Source: Calliopum simillimum (lineage: Eukaryota > Arthropoda > Insecta > Diptera > Lauxaniidae). From it: a DNA stretch of 64,000 bases. The notes under the pieces are model-generated. The model worked only from the letters and a program-made list of their open reading frames with translations, was not told the DNA's origin and did not search any database. Each line of letters opens with the position of its first letter. The stretch's first letter is position 1. Both the position numbers and the translations under genes were made by a program. This document shows, in pieces, positions 1 through 9,745 of this stretch. The DNA is taken from the NCBI GenBank assembly GCA_951812925.1, contig OX638371.1:82097697-82161696 (forward strand). The letters are read 5' to 3'.

Positions 1-2600
1 ATGCGCCGGTATTTTGATTTGGCGCCTCTGAATTCTACAAATGCCTGCCTCCCGTTCATGTAGCTCGTCAGCCATCGCTTGGTGATGTTGGGCAATGATG
101 ATTCTAAGATATCCTTCAACAGTGTTGTGTGACTGACAGTATCGAATGCCTTTGACAGGTCAAGCGCCACTAGGATTGTACGGTCGCATGGTTTCTTTTG
201 GTTAAAGCCACGATTAATTTGTGACTGGACGATGTTCAATGCTGTAGTGGTACTTCTATTCTTACGGAAGCCGTGTTGGTGTTCAGCGAGCACTAGATGG
301 TTATCGATTGTCGGTAAGAGTAGCGCTTCAAGTGTTTTTACGACTGGCGAGAGGAGCGATATTGGTCTGTAGGACTTACCTTGGTCGGGTTGCTTACCCG
401 GCTTAGGAAGTGGTATAATTCGGCCTGTTTTCCAGATATCGGGTATAACTGACGAGTGTAGGGATCTATTCAGCAGCTCAGTTAGGAATACAAATCCTGG
501 CTCATCCAGATTCTTCAGCATAACCATCGATATGCCATCGGGTCCTAGTGCTTTTGAGGCTTTGGCGTGTTTTATTGCGCTTTTTATTTCATCTACAGTG
601 AAGGAAACGTGGTCCTCGTTGGTCTTGAGGTGGTGTAATTTTCTCATAATCGATCTTTTGGCTTTCTCACTCTTCTCTGGGTGCTCAACAAATAGTTTGC
701 AAAAATTGCTGGCGCATCGTTTGCTATCATCCTGTGGAGTGTCAGAAAAGGTTATCGATGTGAGGTCCTTTTTCCTCGAAGGATTTGTGAGGGATTTTAT
801 CGTTGACCACAGTTTTCTTGAGCCTGAGGTGCAGGAGTCGAGGTGTTGCGACCATTTCGATCTTTTGTAGTCGTTCACCAGGCGTTGGATTTCCACATTC
901 AGTTCTTGGAGTCTGGGACTCTCAGGGTCTACGATACGAAGAGCATCACGTTCGTCTGCCAGATTAGCTGCTTCTGCAGGAAAATTAGGTCTAATATTTG
1001 GTATTCTACCTGCAGGAATAGATCTGGCCGCTGCTTTGGTCACAATCTCCCTAAATTTCTTTTCACCTGCGTGAACATTCACTGGAGTTGGCTGAGTACT
1101 GAGCAGTTCATTGGTTAATTGTCTGAATCTGTTCCAATTAGCTTTGTTGTAGTTCAGGAAGGTCCTCTTTTCGGCTTCAATGAAATCATTTGGTGTGTCG
1201 ATTGAGATGGTGATTGGCAGGTGATCCGAACTGAAAGTAACCCCCGTGTGCCAAGTGGCGTTAGCAAGGATGGAAGCGCCAGCGATTGAGATATCAGGTG
1301 AACTAGTACAATTAACTGAGAGCCTGGTGTAGGTGTTGGTGTTTAGAATACCAAAACTGGACGCATCGATTTGTTCAGCTAGGTGGGTGCCCCTTTGATC
1401 GCATCCCAGATTTGAACACCATGCTTCATGGTGAGCGTTGAAATCGCCGACTATGATACGGTGGCTACCACTTAGGAGATGGTCAATTTTCGGTAAGTAA
1501 CCGGGTCTGCAGCTGCTGATGGGTGGGATGTAAACGTTCACTATTTCAATTTCGATGCCACTAGATTTTACAGCTAAGCCCTGCAGCTCCATAAAATCGT
1601 CTGCTGGTGTTTGGGTTTGAAATTGCAGTATGCGGTATTTGACTGTGTTGTGTACGATGAACGCAATGCCTCCACCTTTGTTTCGTACTCGGTCGACTCT
1701 AAGAACATTGTAATTTCCTTCAGATATAAGCCGTGAATGGGTTGACAATTTCGTCTCTTGTATGGCGGCAATGTTGATATCATTCCGCTCCATGTAATCT
1801 GTTATCTCACTGATCTTACCTCTGATACCATTGCAGTTTAGTTGCAATATTTTGAACGCTGACTGTGATTGCGCAGGTTGCGGCGGTTGTTGCGAGGTGG
1901 TAACAAGTGGTTGTGGTGGTATAATGGGTATTTGTGGGTGTGATTGTTGCTGAGGTGGCGTATGTGAGGGTGTTGGTCTGACGGCCAACTGCTGAGGGGT
2001 TACCGCATGTAACTGTAGTTGTGATGGAACTAATGGTGTTGGCTGCCGCTGTGGTATGGTCGTTTGCAGCGTCGCTTGAAATGCTGCTGATGTGCTGCAG
2101 CATGTCGCACGATAAGTTGCCGTCCATTCATTTAGTGCAAGTAGCCCCGAGCAGTTAGCTAGATGGCACCATTGTAAGCAACTGGTGCATCTAACACAGG
2201 CTTTTGATTTTGGTATTGGCCTTTGACATACGCAGCAAATCCAGGCTTTTTTGGGCCCAGTATTTACCTGGGGGGTTATATCACTTGACTGTGGTTGAAG
2301 TGGTGCTATTGTAGTTGGCTGTTGTTGATGTGGTGCGTTTGAAGTCGTAGGGTGTAGGTGTCTTGACGGTTGGGCGGATGTTCGTTGTTGTTGAGATGGT
2401 TGTGGGCGTGTAAGTTGGTGCAGTGATGTGGTCGTTTGCATCGCTTGTTGTGTTGTTGAAGTGCTGCAGCAAGTTGCACGATAAGTTGCCGTCCACTCAC
2501 TCGGTGTATTTAACTTCGAGCAATTTACTAGGTGGCACCATTGTAGGCAGCTGGAGCAACGCACAGAAGCTTGAGATTTGGGTATTGCGGTAGAATTCAT
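1..2600 (-). mobile_element. Non-LTR (LINE) retrotransposon, ORF with zinc-finger, endonuclease and RT regions, 3' part off window
   Basis: Reading the minus strand from an ATG at 2600-2598 gives about 866 codons that run off the left edge; every stretch I translated stayed in one frame. In order: a half PHD-like zinc-finger segment, a Q/T-rich linker, a full PHD-like segment (WICCVC, then CHLANC), a Q/P-rich linker, an apurinic-type endonuclease (LNCNGIRGKI start, QETKLS, GDFNAHHEAW, SSDHLPI) and the N-terminal half of a reverse transcriptase (KPGKQPDQGKSYRPISLL, HGFRKNRSTT, ALDLSKAFDTVSH). The YADD block and 3' end lie outside. The zinc-finger block is duplicated: EWTATYRATCCSTS occurs near 2470 and near 2110. 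The unbroken frame suggests a young insertion. It lies in sense orientation in the TEX2-like intron. Clade not assigned. Confidence 0.9.
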
Positions 2601-3030
2601 CGCCAACAAATATGCATAAGCAACTGGTTTTCCTTCAAAATATCAATGTAAATCCTTAATTTCAAACATTTTCTTTCTGAGGAAATCAAAATTGCATTGA
2701 TACAATAAAAATAAAGCAAATTTTTACCTTCTTTTCGGGGCTTGTTTTTTGGCATTTTTTCTTTTTTTTTCTTTTTACAAGCAAGAGTAAGTTTTTATGA
2801 AAAAAGCACCCCTGAAATCAACTTATATACTTGAAAATGGTATTTTTGGACAGCATTAGATGTAAACTTATGAAATACGGGCAAATGAGTGGGAGATTTA
2901 AAGAAAAAAAAAAAAAGTTGTATGGCTTCGTCTTACGCGGCCGTGCCCATATGAAAATAATATGAGCGTTATTTTGAAGCATTTAGAAAATTTCTCCAGA
3001 CTAAAAAGAAAGGATTGCCCTGCTATAAAT

Positions 3031-3425
3031 ATTGTTAGCAATGAGTCATGTTAAGGTGGCTGGGTTCTAAAATTGTATATGCAGCCGGTATCTGGCGCAC
3101 ACTCTTTCTATGCAGCCGGTAACTGTCGCATTCTCTTCGGTGGGACTTGAAACTGGTATATGCAGCCACTGGCGCATACTCTCTATCTTGTGGTTGTTCC
3201 TGCTACATATGCAGCCGGAACTACTGGCGCAAATTTGTATGCTTTCTGAACTCATAGGATGTACAAGTCCCTATAAACTTTGGAGACACATTTAATATGA
3301 AATTATATATTAGACATAATAATGTATAATAATGTTATTTAGGATTATAATTTTTAAACTTATTGTAAGTCTCCAAAGAAGAGAAGATTCAATAAATAAA
3401 TGAAGTATTAAAAAAAAAAAAAAAA
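3031..3425 (+). repeat. Retroposon-like sequence with internal repeats and poly(A) end
   Basis: Four imperfect copies of a motif beginning TATGCAGCC and ending in GGCGCA or TCGCA lie between 3075 and 3235. They are followed by an AT-rich stretch, an AATAAA-type signal near 3391, and an A run of about 16 at 3410-3425. The poly(A) end and signal suggest the 3' end of a retroposed sequence or LTR fragment. No coding part is visible and I do not know the family. Confidence 0.4.
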
Positions 3426-3559
3426 TTTTGTTTTTTTGTGGGCGTTATGTATTTCGAAAATAAAATAAAGCCCACAATAGAAAGAAATAACGTCCATATT
3501 TTAAACGAAATTAAGCACACATTGTGAGCGTGTTAACTAAATTTATATTTAAATTTAAT

Positions 3560-3900
3560 GTAAGCCTTATTATACCCTACACCCTGGGTATATTCACTTT
3601 GTCCTTGTAACTTAGAGAAGGAGGCATGGCAGATGTAGAAAAGTATATATATTCTTGATCAGCGTCACCTCCTGAGTCGATAAAGCCATGTCCGTCTGTC
3701 TGGCTGTGTGTGGAAATACATTTTTTGGGAAAACTGAGCAAGATAATTCAATGAAATTCGGTACACTGCTTCCGTTGTCAAAGTTAGCTTGTGGGATTGA
3801 AAATGAGCAAAATCAGTCAACAGACACGCCTGCCGCCCATACAAAAAATGAATTCAAAATGCAACTTTAGGAGTATTTTTCGCGACAATGCAACCAAAAT
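3560..3900 (+). repeat. Dispersed repeat fragment (TATACCCTACACC type)
   Basis: The stretch with TATACCCTACACC, then AAGTATATATATTCTTGATC and CCTGAGTCGATAAAGCCATG, followed by GTCCGTCTGTCTG, is of a kind commonly seen in repeats of higher flies. It is not protein coding in any convincing frame. Family assignment needs a library comparison. Confidence 0.4.
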
Positions 3901-4263
3901 ACACATAAATACTACGAATTATAACCGCAAGCTCTCAGAAAAAACTGTGTGAATTCGAACAAGGCGTATCAACTGGTTAAAACCTTTTTATTAAGAACTT
4001 ATAATGACTTAAGCATTCATTTTAGTTTAAGGAATAAAGTTTGTAAGCATAAACTTCAAATCATCTCTTAACTTTAAGGAAGTAAGCAATTGAAAATCAA
4101 TCACTTTTTTCGTTCTTCGTACGTGATAAGGCTATAAAGCAATGTTCAAACCTCAGCCCGCTTCAACGGCATTTTTTTTTTTTTTTTTTTTCATTTTCAT
4201 ATGAGACATATGAGACATTTGGGAAAAGTTTAAATTTCAGCTATTTCATTATGGTTTGCTTAC

Positions 4264-4345
4264 CTTCTAGTTTAACATACACCGATTTGCTCATTGTTAT
4301 ATGGAAGTTATTGGGATCATAATTATTAACTTCATTCATCCAGCC
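4264..4345 (-). CDS. Tex2: TEX2-like protein, exon C-terminal to the membrane segment
   Basis: An 82-nt exon with acceptor TTCAG at 4350-4346 and donor GTAAGC from 4263. It reads GWMNEVNNYDP...SVYVKLEG in phase with the exon at 4406-5490, which ends in phase 0; this exon ends with one base of a split glycine codon. The pattern YDPxxFHxTxxxSVYVxLEG resembles the segment preceding the PH/SMP region of TEX2 proteins. Exons for the SMP domain would lie farther left, beyond the LINE and outside the window. Confidence 0.7.
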
Positions 4346-4405
4346 CTGAAATTTAGTAAATTGTATTCACATTATACTTTACAGCACTATTGTGTGTACA
4401 CTTAC

Positions 4406-5490
4406 CGAATAAGATTTAATAGTTTTATGTTCTTCAACGGCGGGAACTTCAAAAATGGTCATTCTCTCATAGTCAGGTAGTTCAAATTTCGTTCGCTCCG
4501 GTTCTGCATTTGTTAAAATATGTTCAATAACTTCCTGTATCTGACGCCACATAGCTTCCAATAGCGTCATAGTTACCAAGCAGGCTATAACGCCACGAAT
4601 AAACTCATGCATTGGTATTACCATGACCACTAACAGGCCCAACAATGTAACGAATGGTAGGCGACGCATGCAACTCCTAACGAATGAGAGATTTACGTTT
4701 CGAAACATGCTGGGCTTCTTTGGCTCAAGTTCTTTAACAGAGCTATCTGTTCCATGATGTTCAGATTCTTTAATTAATTTGGTTACCATATCATTCACTT
4801 TGTCCGTCGTATCTTTGCTTTTCAATGGTAATTTCATTTCATCGCGATTATTTTGTTTTTTATCATCCTTTGGCAATAGTGCTGCATCTACTGATGTATC
4901 ACCATGTGTAGTTGTTGGTGGTGGTACCATGTCTTCCAACATTTCTACGCCTGATTCAATTTCTACATCTTTCTTTCCTGCCACAATTCCTTTTTGGTTT
5001 TTTGTAGTTTCCGTAGCACTACCGCTTGTCGGCGGTGCAGGTGTATGTGCTGCCATAGATGTTGAAGGTGATGCTAACTCAGCAGTTTCTATAGGTTGCT
5101 TTTGACGTTTGCGCAGAAAGGTACTACGTAACGACGATGTACCACTACCTTCACTACGACTTGGACTGGTATCTTTTTTCAAAGGCCTACCTGTAGCAGA
5201 TGTGGTATTAATGCTTAACGTTGAAGCTGAAAGAGAAGGATGGGTCTGGGATGGGTGCGCTGATTTTGCCTTCACTTTTGATTTGAGATTATGCAAACCA
5301 CGACGTAGCCGCGAACGTTCGTTACGGCTTTCACCTTCGTAGATTAATTCAAATTCAGCGTCGGAATCAGAATCAAAAGCGTCCTTGTTTTGTAAAACTT
5401 TTAATTTCTGATCTAACGTTAGTTCGTCGGCGACTGATGGATTGTTAATTGTTGAATTTTCTGGATCGGAATCGGGTTCGCTTGGCTCAC
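4406..5490 (-). CDS. Tex2: TEX2-like ER membrane protein, central exon with hydrophobic segment
   Basis: A 1085-nt exon, acceptor TTTCAG at 5496-5491 and donor GTAAGTG from 4405. It opens with an acidic conserved-looking block (DSDSDAEFELIYEGESRNER, SRLRRG), continues through a low-complexity Ser/Thr/Pro/Lys region, and then has a strongly hydrophobic double segment (FVTLLGLLVVMVIP ... GVIACLVTMTLLEAMW) that would form a hairpin or two membrane spans. It ends with a region containing FELPDYERMTIFEVPAVEEH. TEX2 family members are ER proteins with an SMP lipid-transfer domain acting at membrane contact sites. That role is inferred from family resemblance, because the SMP part is not in view. 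There is no in-frame ATG at 5296; the codon there is TTG inside the exon, so the reading frame extends to the acceptor at 5490. Confidence 0.75.
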
Positions 5491-5549
5491 CTGAAAGAAT
5501 GGTAGCAGTGAATATGTATGATCGTAATAAACTATTAACTTGTATTTAC

Positions 5550-5737
5550 CTTTTGTTGTTGTTGTCGTCGTTTGATTATTACTACTTTTTGACGATTTGA
5601 TGTCTTCAATTGTTTGTGTGACTTTTCCCTTGATCATTTTCCAAGTGCCTACTGAGTTTGTGTCGCTACTTGAAAGCGCAGCAATTAAATTGGGACCAAC
5701 TGCGGATGTCGGTGAGTTGCCTTCAATGCTGCCTGAT
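5550..5737 (-). CDS. Tex2: TEX2-like protein, upstream exon
   Basis: The minus-strand frame reads GSIEGNSPTSAVGPNLIAAL, then VGTWKMIKGKVTQTIEDIK, and ends in a poly-Thr run and a split Gly codon at the donor GTAAATAC from 5549. The next exon completes that Gly, so the splice is in phase across a 59-nt intron (5549-5491). The acceptor is ATCAG either at 5738 or five bases further in, giving an exon start at 5737 or 5732. No initiator Met with good context was found here, so at least one further 5' exon is expected at higher coordinates. I could not identify it. Confidence 0.65.
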
Positions 5738-6179
5738 CTGATATTTTTTAAATTTATAAAAAGAAAAAGAAAAAAATGTTTAACAAATATTAAGTGATGT
5801 CATCTTTAGGGTTTTTTTATAATTCAAGTGCATATGAAAGAAACAGAGCTACAAAACTGCTTATCAAGTTATTTGTAGCATCTATAAATATTGCACTTTG
5901 TAATTGTGTTTCCCCTAAAACTGCTGGCACTTTTAGCTGCAAAGTTTTTTCGCAGAAAATTAAATTTTGTATGATATATGGGCGTGATTATGAACGTTAA
6001 TTATTGCGTTTATTGAGCAATGAAAATTGATTTGTAAAATTTTCTAGTGCATAGCTTCTTTTAAAGTTTCTAATGTTATGAACACGAGAATTCAACACCA
6101 CAGAATCGATAGCAATACTTCATTTCTTTAATTACACAGTGCATAAAATTGAGGAGAAACCAATCTGAGTTTAATCTCG

Positions 6180-6470
6180 ATAACTTATTCAGGGTCGCTG
6201 ATTCCGAAGCTGTCAACCATTTTTTCCTATCACGTCTGGGATCCGAGTTATTCTTGATTTAAAATTCAGAAAACGAAATTTTTAGACATATAGTGTACAT
6301 TCAGGAAGTAGTATAGTTCACTTTTGTCAGCGGCATTAAATAACCCCGATCTTCCTCTGTAAACCGTAACTTTAACTTTTCCAATTGGATCTCTGCATTT
6401 CAAGATATCATCCATTGAAGTAAAGGAATCGCGAGTCCCTGCAAATAATTATATTAATAGGACTACTCCG
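6180..6470. repeat. Single arm of the palindrome family found at 39865-40500
   Basis: The order of motifs TATCACGTCTGGGATCCGAG, TTATTCTTGATTTAAA, GACATATAGTGTACAT, GTAGTATAGTTCACTTTTG and CATTGAAGTAAAGGAAT follows the left arm of the palindrome at 39.9-40.2 kb at perhaps 75-80% identity by eye. Only one arm is present. Confidence 0.6.
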
Positions 6471-6541
6471 GCAACAGTCTTAGAGCTGTCAAACAGCTCA
6501 CCAAAGTCTGAACTAAAACAAAAGTCTTAATAACCGGTTCA

Positions 6542-7643
6542 TATCGTCGGGTTAACACTACAACTAGACATCTACATTTTAGAAGTTTTCAGAAAAACAT
6601 TTCTGAAAGTTGAAAAGGAGCAAAAGTAATGTCATACACATTCAGCCCAATTCTAAATATTTACTCGGATTTTTTTCCCTGCTGATTTTATTTTCTCGAG
6701 AAAAAATTCTAATATTCTAAAGGCACTGAGAAAAGCAAAATTGGGAAAGAGAGTTTCGAATTATCGAAATCTTTGTAAGTAGAGAACAGTCTTAGCCAAC
6801 TCCTTTTAAGTATGTATTAATTTGGTTTTATTTCCAAAGATTTGTAAAATATTACAGGCTAAAAAAGCCCTGATGCCTATTTTTTCCACCGGGAGTTTTT
6901 TCTCCCTTTCGAAGTTTATTTGGAATAGGAGCAAAGAGAAATGAGAAAAAATTCTTTAATTTGGAATAGGAGAAATGTGGGACAGTGAAAGCAGACAGCC
7001 TCAAAATAGGCGTTTGTTTCATTAATGACCTCTTCATTCAACTCCAATCTCTTACCACTTAACCATTTCTTCAGGTTTGGAAACGGGAAATAGTCACAGG
7101 GGTCTAAATCTGGAGAATATGTTGGTGGAAGTTGCAGTTCGTAGCCCAATTTAGGGTTTTTTTGCAATGGTGATTACAAACGTTTGCACCCGTTTTTTGC
7201 GGTCGATTCTGCTTCAAATCAATATCGAATCTGACTTAAAGATCTGAATAATATTTGCCGGTGATCGTTTAAACCTTTTTTAGGTAATCGATGTGGATGA
7301 CTTTGCGTGCTTCTCAATAAACCGTGGCCATGATCCTTGGCCACCTTTGGTGCACGTTCTCTCGAAAACATCTACAGTATTGATTGTTCCGTAGCAACTT
7401 TAACTTTTGAACCAGTCTAATGTAAATATACATATCGTTGGGTTACAACTACATGTTTTGAGAAAAAAGCGTTTTAAGTTTTTTGAAATTCGTTTTTTGT
7501 ATGAGATTTTAAACTTTTATCCTTTTTATTACTTAGATAAAATTGGATGGAGACAACATTTCAAAAAACAGACATGTTTCTGTATATGTACTTAACATTA
7601 AAAATGTAGATGTCTAGTTGTAGTTTGAACCCGACGTTCTGTA
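6542..7643. mobile_element. TIR element, copy A (terminus TCGTCGGGTTAAAACTACAA)
   Basis: Left terminus at 6544 reads TCGTCGGGTTAACACTACAA then CTAGACATCTACATTTT. The inverted right terminus (AAAATGTAGATGTCTAGTTG, then TAGTTTGAACCCGACG) ends near 7636. Other termini of the family lie at 16897/17630, 20931 and 52027, usually next to a TA, as in Tc1/mariner insertion. The interior carries a mariner transposase relic on the minus strand. Whether that relic belongs to this element or is a nested insertion cannot be decided here. Confidence 0.7.
6916..7167 (-). pseudogene. Mariner transposase C-terminal relic
   Basis: The minus-strand frame contains PPTYSPDLDPCDYFPFPNLK followed by KWLSGKRLELNEEVINET. 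This is the typical D34D-containing C-terminal part of mariner transposases (YSPDLAP...DYFLFPNLKKWL). The frame then drifts (VCFHCPTF...), and no N-terminal DNA-binding part is attached, so this is a dead fragment. Confidence 0.85.
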
Positions 7644-8352
7644 CACAGAGAAAACAACATTGTCAAAAGTGGCAGAAACGTGGTTATTTTAACAACGTTG
7701 CGACCCAAATTTTGAGCACGGCTCGTTCGTAGCAGTTTTAACAACGCGCGTTGCTAAATGAATTTCAACTACGTTAGTAAGTGATTTCACAACGCGCGTT
7801 GCTTAATAAAATACAAAAAAAATATATTTTTTTATGTTTTTTTTAATTCTAATTTTTTCCTGTTAACAACAATGAAAATGGTATTATTTTCTTTTCTAAT
7901 TTTCAATTTTTGCATTAAAAAAAAATTTTTTTTTTTTGGTATTGTAGGGAGATTTGAACCTGGAACCTGTCGTGTGTTAGATGCGGACGTTAACTAACTC
8001 AGCCACTGCCATCATTATTGTGAGGTTGACTGAAAGTCCATTTGTTTTGAAATTAGTTTCTGCCACGTTCGTGAGTGTTTTGACTACGTTTCGTAGCTGA
8101 TTTGTATTTTACTACGTTTCGTGGAGATTTGATCACGTTTCGTTGTTGATTTGGATTTAACAACGTTTGGTAACCAGCGTTGCTAAATATGTTTTAACCA
8201 CGTTCGTAAGTGATTTAGCAGCGCACCATACAAATATGATATTGGAGCGTTGTTAAATCCAAATCAGCAAGGAATCGTAGTTAAAACACTCACAATAGCG
8301 GTAGAAACTCATTTAGCAACGCAAGTTATGATTTTTTTCTTCGCTCTGTGTA
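7642..8352. mobile_element. Inverted-repeat element with ACAACG motifs and a tRNA-like core
   Basis: The ends read ACACAGAG near 7644 and CTCTGTGT near 8345. Between them are many scattered versions of AACAACGCGCGTTGCTAAAT and of TACGTTTCGTAG/GTGATTT, in both orientations. It abuts copy A of the TCGTCGGG element on its left. A tRNA-like segment sits near the middle. No ORF. Confidence 0.5.
7938..8014 (-). other. tRNA-like segment with A-box and B-box
   Basis: The minus strand contains TGGCTGAGTTAGTTAACG (A-box-like) and, about 35 bases on, CCAGGTTCAAATCTCC (B-box-like), with CTAACAC in between resembling a valine-type anticodon loop. The anticodon stem and acceptor pairing look poor, so it is unlikely to be a functional tRNA gene. 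A SINE or captured tRNA is more likely. Confidence 0.45.
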
Positions 8353-8853
8353 TATTCTTGACGCTTTTATTTATTTTTTCTAGTTCATATTGATAAAACA
8401 GGCACGCAAAATAAAAAACATGGAATGACTAGACATATGTTCCAATAACGAGTTCCCTCTCATAAATTGTTTTACTATACATGTTCCGCTGAAAGAGATC
8501 TGGGGCCTTATCATGAATAAATATTCTCGAGAAATTTTTCTTTGCAATCAACATTGAGCCCGAAAAAAAATTCTGGAGAATATTAATTTATATTCTACTT
8601 GACCGATTTTTGGTTAAAACTGCATACTTTTCCTTCAAGTTTTACTAGATTCCAATTTTAAATTTTTAACCCAGCCAACATTAGACGATAGTTTAAAGAG
8701 CGCGACCATTGTGCAACTTTTTATTTTTGTCTTCGAAAGGATTTTTAGGCTAGAATTGTATTTTGCTCTTACAAATAATGTAAAGAGATCCTTCCTCTTA
8801 TGTTTCAGGAGACAACAGCTATATTATGCTCTTCCGAAGTCATATCGACGATA

Positions 8854-9745
8854 ACACAGGTTTACAAAAAAAAAAAAAAAAATTACATGGCGTTTTGACC
8901 AGACTATGTGTTTCCTAGGGACTTTGATGTCCTGAATCCGAATCCGGGGTCCGTTTTTTCCGGAACGTCTGAGAAAAAAGATTTCAAGGTCATATGGAAG
9001 TCAAAATGGTCATGTGTCGTTTAGTGATAAATTCGCTAAAATTCTGAAACTAATTTTATGTCATTGAATTCATAGTCCTTAATAAGAATATGTGATCAAA
9101 AAGGGTCTCTCGGACCTAGTTTCGGAGATATAGCCATCGGAAGATCCAAATACATATATCTTCTATGAAAACCGCTATAAGTTGGGAACCACTGGATGGA
9201 TTTCGAAAATATTGGTGTCATATGAAAGGTATTTTGTTGTTGTTGTTGTTATTATTGTTGGTGTTGTTGATGTATTTGTTGTTGTAATTGAAAAATCTAT
9301 CAAAATTTCAAAAAAGGTCATATCTCCAAAACAATGAAACCAATCCAATTGGTTGTCAAAATACCTTTCATATGACAGCAATATTTTTCAAATCCATCCA
9401 GGGGTTCCCAACTTATAGCGGTTTTCATAGAAGATATATACGGACCTTCCGATGGCTACACCTCCGGAAGTAGGTCCGGGATACCGTTTTTGATCACATA
9501 TTCTTTTTAAGTACTTAGAATTCAATGATATAAAATTAGTTTCAGAATTTTAGCGAATTTATCACTAAACGACACATGAACCAAATTTTGACCTCCATAT
9601 GACCTAGAAATCTTTTTTCTCAGTCGTTCTGCAAAAAAAAAAACGGACCCCGGATTCGGATTCAGGACGTCAAAGTCCCTAGGAAACACATAGTCTGGTC
9701 AAAACGCCATGACATTTTTTTTTTTTTTTTTTTGTAAACCTGTGT
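8854..9745. repeat. Palindromic (foldback) element, 0.89 kb
   Basis: The two halves are near-perfect inverted copies: ACACAGGTTTACAAA plus an A run, ACATGGCGTTTTGACCAGAC, and GTGTTTCCTAGGGACTTTGA at the left return inverted at 9650-9745. The centre near 9300 holds a GTT/GTTGTT microsatellite (9236-9290) and a short loop. No coding capacity; the ORFs on the two strands are mirror images. Confidence 0.9.

Larger units (their letters stand above)
2601..4263. other. Intron of TEX2-like gene between LINE and last visible exon
   Basis: No coding signal on either strand. It holds the LINE 5' flank, a poly(A)-ended repeat, a dispersed repeat with the TATACCCTACACC start, and a poly-T tract near 4171-4190. 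The donor of the exon at 4264 (GTAAGC on the minus strand) opens the intron. Confidence 0.6.

Noticed and set aside
1574..2500. Short minus-strand ORFs in other frames within the LINE
   Set aside because: Out-of-frame shadows of the long open frame that runs from 2600 to the window edge.
3437..3510. GGGCGTTAT-like words near 3.45 kb as a second full GGGCGTT element
   Set aside because: Only two or three degenerate units and no termini or duplication; at most a remnant.
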